Shown here one piece after another: positions 8,122-14,233 of a stretch of DNA of 14,233 nucleotides. The notes under the pieces were generated by a model, which saw only the letters and a list, made by a program, of their open reading frames with translations, was not told the DNA's origin and searched no databases. The stretch is taken from assembly GCA_028565635.1 (NCBI GenBank), contig JAOXYB010033507.1, forward strand, positions 1-14,233, read 5' to 3'. Origin of the DNA: Phoronis ovalis (Eukaryota > Phoronida > Phoronidae). Made by a program: the position numbers and the translations under genes. The number at the start of each line of letters is the position of its first letter. The stretch's first letter is position 1.

Positions 8122-9915
8122 AGTATTGCTTATGACAGTATGATATGTCATATAGTACACAATAAACTCAAGCACGATATATATGCAAGCCAATTTGAAT
8201 GTAAACTTTGACCATTGCTCTGTTCTCCATAAAATAGTGTATACATATTCCAGGGCCAATAATACTATTTATGTAAACCCCAAACATGGATAGATAAAAT
8301 GTTGATAAGTAATACAAGGTTTATGTACTAAAGTTCATTGGTGCCCTGAACAAGTACGAGTTTTTGTGGAGAACACTGCACTACCTTTCCTATTTTAACA
8401 TTTTTAATATTATTAGTTACTGTTTGTATTAATATTTTAATATAATGTTTAAAATTTTCAAATTGAAAGGCTTGAAATATCAAGGGAACATATCAGAAAG
8501 TGAAAGGAAACCTCACTGAAGTTTTGTCATATGATTCAGATTATAAAAGTTTTACTGCTGTCCATCACATATTATGCTAGGCTTATCCTAGTATTGAATG
8601 TAATCTAATTCTGCATGTGTCACTGTTTAATTTTATTCAAATGTAAAGCTAATTATTGTTTTTTAACCATGGTGAGTTTTTGAATGTGTCTCTGGAATAC
8701 TGTTAAAAAAATGCACTGCTGTGGGACTTTGTTAAGGTTATTGTTTCAGTCAATGGGTTGAATGCTCTCTAGATGACCTATGATCCTAATGGTGCATTTC
8801 AATGTAAAACTCCCTATCAAAGGGTAACTAGGAAATAAGAGGCTAATAGTCTATTTGTATGCACTTAAAATTGGTGGAGCCAGTGGTCGTCAACTAAAAC
8901 ATATTATCAAGAAGCTGTGACACAGTTCTTCATGTGATCCCGGATATATTTATAAAATGCAGTATGCTGGGATCTTTGAGTTCTAGACCAATAGTTCCAC
9001 CAAGTGCATGGAAATAGTCTATTAATCAGTAGCTCTGTAGGTGATCATAAGAATAGAAAGTGTTGTATTAATTACGAATATAGAATACATTATGTGTTAA
9101 AAACCTGCTGAAGTTTTCTACTGGTTCCTTTACTGCAGGAACTGAATTAATTGAAGTGAAAAATCGTCAACATGTTTTTACACAAATGGGAACTATAACC
9201 TGCTTAGGGGTCATGTATCCAGGACTACTGCCAATAAAGCCCAACAACAGTGTTGTATTAGGACTGCTTTAAAATTTCAAAAAGGAAATTTATTAATTGT
9301 TCACAATGTCATTAGTGTTGTATTGTAGCATGCATGTTTTTTAGAATTTACTATGTTCATTGTGTAATATGAATGCAACTGTATGGAACATGTTTCTTAC
9401 CTGTTGATTGTGTTTTTAACAAAAGAGAACATTTTAATGTTTTGCTGTTTGTTATATACAGTAGGCTTAATTGCTCTTGATATTAGCACCCACTGTAGTA
9501 GTAATTTCATGGCAGTAAATATGACAGCCACCAGAACCGTTGTTTAGCTGTCTCAAAACTAGATGTGTATGGTCTAGTGCTATATTCACCTGGGCCAATT
9601 GTTGAGATGCTCATCAACAGCGTGAGTATAGTTTGGAGATCTTGCCACTATGTGGCGTTATGTGCAAATTTTAAAAGATCTATTTATCACAAAATGGTTG
9701 TGATTGATTACGATGTACTGTAATATTACCATTAATAACTCGGCTATTTACTTATATTTTTTTCAATTTTTAAGCTAATTGCTGTAGTTTTTTCTTATGC
9801 ATTCAACTGTTATTGTAATTCATAATCTAATCTGTTGTAGACGCTTTTTGGCACCTTTTATTAATTGTTGATGATGCTATAAGATGCAATAAATTTGCCT
9901 CTTGTACATGTGTTT
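8122..9915 (+). other. probable SOCS6 3' untranslated region
   Basis: AT-rich DNA with no coding similarity follows the stop codon. Poly(A) hexamers AATAAA occur at 8161-8166, 9233-9238 and 9888-9893. The last is followed by a T/GT-rich stretch (CTTGTACATGTGTTTACG) like a cleavage downstream element, so it is the best candidate for the main end. The first would give a 3' UTR of only about 60 nt. I did not see an inverted repeat, transposon or RNA gene here. The extent is inferred. Confidence 0.5.
9888..9893 (+). terminator. poly(A) signal AATAAA, probable SOCS6 distal end
   Basis: A canonical hexamer with GT-rich sequence about 10-30 nt downstream. It is the strongest of three hexamers after the SOCS6 stop codon. 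Confidence 0.5.
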
Positions 9916-11120
9916 ACGTATCTGCGTATTTGTATTTACTATCAGAATTATTACCAAACTTACAAAATGTTTCAATTTAACATTACGTTTTACGATTTAA
10001 AAAAATCGATGGTGAAAATACCAGTAGTATAGTAAGAAGAAATTCATTCATCATTGATCCCAGGGTCAGATCCAGGAGTTTCATTTGCATGGGTTTCGAT
10101 GTAGGTAGTTCTGAGGGCGCTACTAGGGCATGTATTTTTACCTGTCAAGCCAATTTTTTGTTAAGCAGATTCCCGAGACCGGGGTTAGTAAAAATTAACG
10201 ATCTGATACTATTTGGTTGTGGACAATTTAGTGTACGTGCAAAACTATTTATTTTTTCGAAATTATGTCATATTTAAATTCGAGCCTTATTTATGCAGAA
10301 TTCTGCCAAAATGACGACCTTTAGCAGCACATATATGAAGTAACGTCCCTTATATGACTGTTTAAAGTGGCAATTTAATTATCCCAATACCCATTGTATC
10401 TACATTATGGCATGTGGAATGCTGCAAAATTTCTAAACTAAACATCCGCACTTGTAATTATAATGACAAATTGTCGTTTTACACACAACTTCTCCAAAGT
10501 CTTATGCTATTTTCAAGCACATTACAAACGATGAATAATTAAATGTCAGAGCTTTATTTTCTTGAAAAAATATGAATACCATATGAATTTAACAAAATAT
10601 AGTGTCGCTTACTTGAGCTAACGACATATCTACTTCGGGGCATACCCGTGTTCAACTGCATGGTACGTACTGAGCCGTTTTATACCTGGGCTCAGCCACA
10701 ATAGATGACGTAACAAATTAGCTATTTCAACGCCACTTTGAGCTTTAATAAAAATTAGTCTGAAAAGCGCTTGACTCGTCAAATTTTAAAAATATTTTTT
10801 TGCGCAAAATGCTAATTTCATAAAAATTTAGCGTGATTATGTATTGTTTTATCTACTCGACATTATAACCCTACCAAATAATGCTGCATTACTGGTGGAG
10901 GATGCTTGCAACAATTGATACTTTGGAGGTGTGTGTAATTTTGTGCAGCCATTTCTTACAACTACCTATGCGTCCCCTTAAGGGAATTTAAATAAAAATG
11001 CTTACAATTGTTCTGTATTTGGCACCATTGTCGGTGTATTTAATGTTTTTTTCGGGAAACGCGAGAAGAATCCCACAAAAATCCAGTTGTAATTGGGTAA
11101 AGGTTTGATCCTTACACATT
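9916..11120. other. intergenic DNA without recognisable genes
   Basis: The only open frame (10089-10277, 62 codons) has no family resemblance and no splice or start context, so I treat it as chance. A small hairpin (CTGAGCC/GGCTCAG, about 10669-10695) is the only local structure noted. The sequence is AT-rich, with no RNA gene seen. Confidence 0.5.
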
Positions 11121-11500
11121 CCCCGGGGGGCTCACTTGGAAAAAAGTCGGGTACCCATGCTCGTCCGTAGGGTACAAAATAAGCCCCTAAACTGGAAGTG
11201 GAGGATCAAAATTCCACCCCTAACCGGACGATTTTGCTAAAAAATGTACCCCTAAACGGGAAGTTTTCTGAATAATTAATAACCAAAAAAAAAAAAAAAA
11301 CGTCAAATAAAATAGTACACTAAATTAAAAAGAAAATCCAAAAGGCAATGCTCGGTGCTCGCACTAAAAAAAGGAACTCCTAAACGGGAGGTGTAGGTGA
11401 AAAACCAACCCCTAACAATAAACGGGAAGTTACATTTCCAAAAACATACCCCTAAATGTGGTTTTCCGCCAAAATCGACCCCAAACCGGAAACCCCGTCG
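11121..11500. repeat. degenerate ~32-33-bp tandem array with GGGGGGC-headed terminus, interrupted by an A-rich insert
   Basis: Starts CCCCGGGGGGCTCACTTGG, then a leader with GGGTACCCATGCTCGTCC. After that come units built on CCCCTAAACGGGAAGTTTT preceded by AAAAATGTA. The CCCC(T) boxes sit near 11184, 11217, 11249, 11377, 11409, 11449 and 11479, so the spacing is 30-33 nt except one 40-nt step. An AT-rich stretch with a 16-A run (about 11272-11365) interrupts the array. The head and unit layout resemble the intronic element at 3399-3722 when that one is read on the minus strand. The right boundary was not found. Confidence 0.6.
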
Positions 11501-11525
11501 AACGTCGAAAACACTCTTACAAATC

Positions 11526-11972
11526 ATAAGTAACCTGTTTACCAATTCTCGCGATTTATAATTAAAATATGTAACTGTAGAGACCAGTAAAAGTAAATGG
11601 ACCCCGGAAAATGGACGCCAACAAAGCTTTGAATGTTCGTAGTTCGAGAACGTATAAAGTATCCGAAATAAATTTCTAGTTATGCATGGAAAACTGGGTA
11701 ATAAAAAACGTTCACGAGCATTTGAAACCCACGGTAGGCTGTAGTCATAAATCTTTCGTTTTTGGAACGAATTTCAATAGACAACTGAAGAGGCATACTA
11801 TAATTTTTTTTATTAAACTAATAATTATTATTGAAAAAGACACATATACAGGAAGACCACCCAAACTACTCGCCGACATGAAGCTATCCGGGCAGCTACA
11901 TGTATATATGTAACAACATTCAAGTCGATCTTCTCAATCGTTTTTGCTGGCCGAATTAAAATTCTAATTAAA
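11526..11972. other. intergenic DNA, nothing recognised
   Basis: The 75-codon open frame at 11686-11913 shows no domain and no gene context. I see no repeats with clear ends and no RNA gene here. Confidence 0.4.
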
Positions 11973-12290
11973 ACGTGATCTCACGTAATTTCAGGTAAAA
12001 TATTCCAGAGAGCTACGCTATTTATGTTCGAAGAAATCAGCGTCAGCCATGCGAATTTCATGAAAATCGCAATAACGCAATGGTGGTGAAATCTATATAT
12101 TGAATATCGTAATTAATTCTGACAAGTAGTCATGTTCACTGTGTCTTTTACTGGTATTCTTGTTTGCCACTGAAAAGCTTCATGAGACAGTTTGCAAATG
12201 CCATCCATACTGAGCTATGTGGCGATTTGCCAGAGTTTTGGAAGCTGTGTGAAACATTTTACCTGAAATTACGTGATTGAGATTACATCT
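11973..12290. mobile_element. MITE-like inverted-repeat element (~318 bp)
   Basis: A 21-bp perfect inverted repeat, beginning TCACGTAATTTCAGG (11981-12001) and matched in reverse at 12256-12276, is the core of longer imperfect arms. Outward, ACGTGATCT pairs with ATGTAATCTCAATC after a 3-nt gap. Inward, ATATTCCAGAGAGCT pairs with ATGTTTCACACAGCT. The interior has no open frame. A non-autonomous DNA transposon is the simplest reading. No target-site duplication was identified, so the ends and superfamily are open. Confidence 0.5.
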
Positions 12291-12739
12291 TAGTAGTTAG
12301 TTTTTCTTATGGATGATTAGTTGTTATAAACATAATGGGAAATGATTGCTTCGATCGCCATATTAATAAACAGTCATTTATGTTACCTGAGGACGAACTT
12401 GTGTGCACATCGCGGCAATAAATATGTTACCTGCTCTTGTGAAGCACCAATAACCCAAATGCAACTGGAGGTTATGGTGAAACAAGCTGAGAAGTAACGT
12501 TGATTCACCGAGTCAGATTAAATTAAGTATTGCAGAATACACACAGTTCTGCCAATTAATTATACTGAAATGCATAAAATTGCAATTATTATAGTTTTCA
12601 TTGCCAACAACCTTTAATTCCATCAGACTAGCTAGTTTGATACAGATTTAAAATTGCTGTTCAAAATGCTCTAAGATTTGGCGTGAATCAGAACACCATC
12701 ATTGTTGTGTATCAAAATAGTTGTGTTTTAGTAAAGCTC
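12291..12739. other. AT-rich stretch probably including the 5' part of the copia LTR
   Basis: No coding signal. Some of this must be the 5' LTR of the retrotransposon that follows, but its left boundary cannot be set without the other LTR or another copy. Two short repeats TATGTTACCTG (about 12379 and 12425, each soon followed by CTTGTG) lie here. Confidence 0.35.
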
Positions 12740-12776
12740 AATAAATAGAAGTTTATTGCACAATTAAATAGTAACA
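12740..12776 (+). repeat. 3' end of a copia-type 5' LTR
   Basis: An AATAAA (12740-12745) is followed by about 30 nt ending in AACA (12773-12776), three bases before the primer-binding site. This is the usual arrangement for the R/U5 end of an LTR (terminal CA). Where the LTR begins is unknown. Confidence 0.5.
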
Positions 12777-12779
12777 AAT

Positions 12780-12797
12780 TGGTAGCAGAGCGTGGTT
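12780..12797 (+). other. primer-binding site for initiator tRNA-Met
   Basis: TGGTAGCAGAGCGTGGTT matches the complement of the 3' end of metazoan initiator tRNA-Met (TGGTAGCAGAGGATGGTT) at 16 of 18 positions. Priming minus-strand synthesis from initiator tRNA is typical of Ty1/copia elements. Its place directly after an LTR-like CA end supports the retrotransposon call. Confidence 0.75.
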
Positions 12798-12809
12798 AAA
12801 GTTCTATAG

Positions 12810-12953
12810 ATGAAGATGGCAGATAACAGTTACAAGAATCCACGGATATTTACTGATGAAACTAACTATGAACTTTGGAAAAATGAAGTCAAAATTTGGG
12901 CGTTGTTCACTAGTAAAACGAACTTTGGCAGTGGCTCTCTAATTAAAAGGTAA
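12810..12953 (+). pseudogene. copia gag N-terminal fragment
   Basis: A 47-codon open frame with the FTDETNYELWKNEVKIW motif common at the start of copia-type capsid proteins (W-centred repeat near residue 27). It leaves frame around 12937-12943: the expected continuation KGKAKYTAM is read in another frame from about 12943. It therefore cannot make a full capsid. Confidence 0.75.
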
Positions 12954-13094
12954 AGCTAAATATACAGCTATGTTATTTTTTAAAACCTGCATCAGATTTA
13001 AACGAAGAAGATGGTATGACTACTTTAATTACCGCTTTAGATGGATGTTTTCTAAAAGAACTCAAATATAGAACATAGGAAGCTTATAAAAACT

Positions 13095-13346
13095 TTGATA
13101 ACTATAAAAGGTAGTAAAGCCGAACAATTTAATATGGAACTTCCTGATGCTGTATTGGCATACAAACTGCTAGAATTGGCTTGCCTTTCTGAAAAAGAGA
13201 AACAATTAACTGGCATTAACTGCATGCTCCGAATTAACATGTACAAACATGAAATCAGCCTTGATACGAATTTTTGGTGATGTTGTCAAATCGGAAGATG
13301 GAAATGCTATTGAAATGAAAGAATCTGTGTTTGATTCGAGTCAGAC
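13095..13346 (+). pseudogene. copia gag C-terminal fragments, frameshifted
   Basis: MELPDAVLAYKLLELACLSEKEKQL is a conserved copia gag stretch, read from 13133. The following region changes frame, and KSALIRIFGDVVKSEDG is read in another frame at about 13254-13305. The expected sequence between the preceding fragment (ending near 13110) and MELPD looks shortened, suggesting a small internal deletion. Confidence 0.6.
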
Positions 13347-13410
13347 TAATTAAATATAAGTTTGAGCAGTCTGCAGATAGAAAAACCTGTGGAGGGAACA
13401 AATCCTAGTA

Positions 13411-13672
13411 CAGTAGGTTTACCAGTTTTGCTCTCCGGATAAAGCACTAAATATACTGTTTGTGACAGTTACTCAGATTTTTCTGACGTCATTTCACCGG
13501 ATCACAAACCAGTATTTTGTATATACGGAAAAGCATAACTTGGAAACCTACTCCCGATAAAGTACTAACTATACTGGTTTGTGGCAGTTACTTAGATTTT
13601 TCTGACGTCGTTTTACCGTATTACAAACCAGTATTTTGTATATACGGAAGGGCCTAACTCGGAAACCTACTG
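13411..13672. mobile_element. Tc1/mariner-like MITE (262 bp) nested in the copia element
   Basis: Ends are CAGTAGGTTT...AAACCTACTG flanked by TA on both sides (13409-13410, 13673-13674). This gives a 12-bp perfect inverted repeat including the TA, extended imperfectly to about 30 bp. A TA duplication with CAGT...ACTG termini is the Tc1/mariner signature. No transposase is encoded. Inside are two tandem ~118-bp units (from 13433 and 13551). With the MITE and one TA removed, the open frame from 13350 runs straight into the zinc-knuckle frame, so it is a clean insertion into a previously coding stretch. Confidence 0.8.
13433..13669. repeat. two tandem ~118-bp units inside the MITE
   Basis: Units start at 13433 and 13551 and are about 88 percent identical by eye. 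Each carries its own inverted repeat: in unit 2 ATACTGGTTTGT pairs perfectly with ACAAACCAGTAT; unit 1 has one base missing. Each ends with GGAAACCTA, the terminal repeat sequence. The CRE-like octamer TGACGTCA (13484-13491) in unit 1 is TGACGTCG in unit 2. The element looks like a head-to-tail dimer of a smaller one. Confidence 0.7.
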
Positions 13673-13697
13673 TAATAAATGGGGAAAACGATCAAAA

Positions 13698-13739
13698 TGT
13701 GCAATTTGTCAAAGTATTTTTTACTGGGCTAAAGACTGT
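13698..13739 (+). pseudogene. copia nucleocapsid zinc knuckle with His-to-Tyr change
   Basis: CAICQSIFYWAKDC fits CX2CX4[H]X4C exactly in spacing, but the zinc-binding histidine is tyrosine (TAC at 13722-13724, one transition from CAC). This is consistent with decay after the element lost function. The frame closes shortly after at a TGA. Confidence 0.75.
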
Positions 13740-14233
13740 CCTGAGAAAGAATCTGTTAAAATTTGTAACTGATGACGATTCTAACAGTGTGACATAACTT
13801 TGTTTACGGAGCTAAAAGATGCGACTTTGACATAATAGATACTGAGGTTGTTAAATCAGATATTCCTCTTCTATTAAGAACCATGCTGCATATTGGATCT
13901 CAAGAATGATAAAGCTGTAATGTTTGAACAACCAATTAAATTGGAAGTTACCTCAAGTGGACATTATTGCGTTGATATTTCTGATGATAAACTGCGAGTT
14001 GAAGATTCCTCTGAAGTTTTAATTAATGACAATTTTGATGAAAAGGAAATAATAAAATTAACTTCATAAACAGTTTGCTGGTCATGCATCTGCAGAAAAG
14101 TTAAAACAATTAATAAGAAGTGCAGGTAACAAAAACTTTAAAAGTTTTCCTTTATTGTTATTGACAGTTGTGATACATGTTTAAAATACAAAAGGCCTCC
14201 ACCAAAACCAGCAGTTGGTTTTCCAAAAGCATC

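Larger units (their letters stand above)
12777..14233 (+). mobile_element. degenerate Ty1/copia retrotransposon: gag, nucleocapsid knuckle and integrase N-terminus; truncated at right edge
   Basis: The gag starts at ATG 12810 (MADNSYKNPRIFTDETNYELW) and hits a stop at 12951 after a frameshift. Further gag pieces in other frames read LNEEDGMTTLITALDG, then LPDAVLAYKLLE, then KSALIRIFGDVV. A nucleocapsid zinc knuckle lies at 13698-13739. An integrase HHCC finger starts with HKQFAGH (His codons 14065 and 14083) and ends, after one more frameshift, with CDTC (14169-14180) and the copia-like KRPPPKPAVGF near 14185-14220. Several stops and frameshifts, and an apparently missing protease segment, show it is dead. 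Integrase core and reverse transcriptase, if present, are beyond the edge. Confidence 0.85.

Noticed and set aside
10089-10277. 62-codon open frame in the intergenic region
   Set aside because: No similarity to a known family, no splice or promoter context, and length within chance expectation.
10669-10695. Hairpin CTGAGCC...GGCTCAG
   Set aside because: A 7-bp stem with a ~13-nt loop is common by chance; no RNA gene features around it.
11113-11525. Candidate target duplication TACACATT (11113) / TACAAATC (11518) around the second array
   Set aside because: Only about 6 of 8 bases agree and the right side lacks a terminal inverted repeat.
11686-11913. 75-codon open frame between the array and the MITE-like element
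   Set aside because: Low-complexity, isoleucine/lysine-rich from AT-rich codons; no domain or partner exon seen.
12379-12445. Repeated TATGTTACCTG...CTTGTG as possible LTR start or target duplication
   Set aside because: Both copies lie on the same side of the LTR end and cannot be tied to a boundary without the 3' LTR.
1-14233. tRNA or rRNA genes
   Set aside because: No cloverleaf with conserved A/B boxes or rRNA core was seen; the only tRNA-related match is the 18-nt primer-binding site of the retrotransposon.

Overview
The window is animal (metazoan) nuclear DNA. It is AT-rich, with GT-AG introns, one spliced gene and one gene with an uninterrupted coding region, long untranslated and intergenic stretches, and several decayed mobile elements. 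The small introns (about 0.3-0.8 kb), the hAT-like and Tc1/mariner-like miniature elements, and a metazoan-type Ty1/copia element point to an invertebrate, for example an ambulacrarian or a lophotrochozoan. The sequence alone does not settle which.

Positions 1-6592, minus strand: the 5' half of GPATCH1 (G-patch domain-containing protein 1, a spliceosome-associated protein). I reconstructed ten coding exons with consistent phases, covering residues 1-473; the remainder lies beyond the left edge. Its introns hold an 8-bp-TSD miniature element carrying a 33-bp tandem array (3399-3722) and a second, decayed 33-bp array near 5272-5340.

Positions 6593-6948: a 356-bp gap between divergent start codons, probably a bidirectional promoter. 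It holds a TACGCATGCGTA palindrome (NRF1-like core), a CRE half-site, and a TATA-like box facing the right-hand gene. Two short upstream ORFs precede that gene's start, and one overlaps it.

Positions 6949-8121, plus strand: a complete intronless SOCS6-type gene (SH2 domain plus SOCS box, 390 aa). A probable 3' UTR of about 1.8 kb follows, ending at an AATAAA near 9888.

Positions 9.9-14.2 kb: non-coding and repeat territory. It holds a degenerate array related to the intronic element (about 11.12-11.5 kb), a MITE-like inverted-repeat element (about 11973-12290), and the left end of a dead Ty1/copia retrotransposon. The copia remnant shows an LTR end, an initiator-tRNA-Met primer site, gag pieces, a CCHC knuckle and an HHCC integrase finger, and runs off the right edge. 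A 262-bp Tc1/mariner-like MITE with TA duplication and two internal ~118-bp repeats is nested in it just upstream of the knuckle.

GPATCH1 and SOCS6 have unrelated roles (pre-mRNA splicing versus ubiquitin-linked signal attenuation). Their link here is positional: a shared head-to-head promoter.
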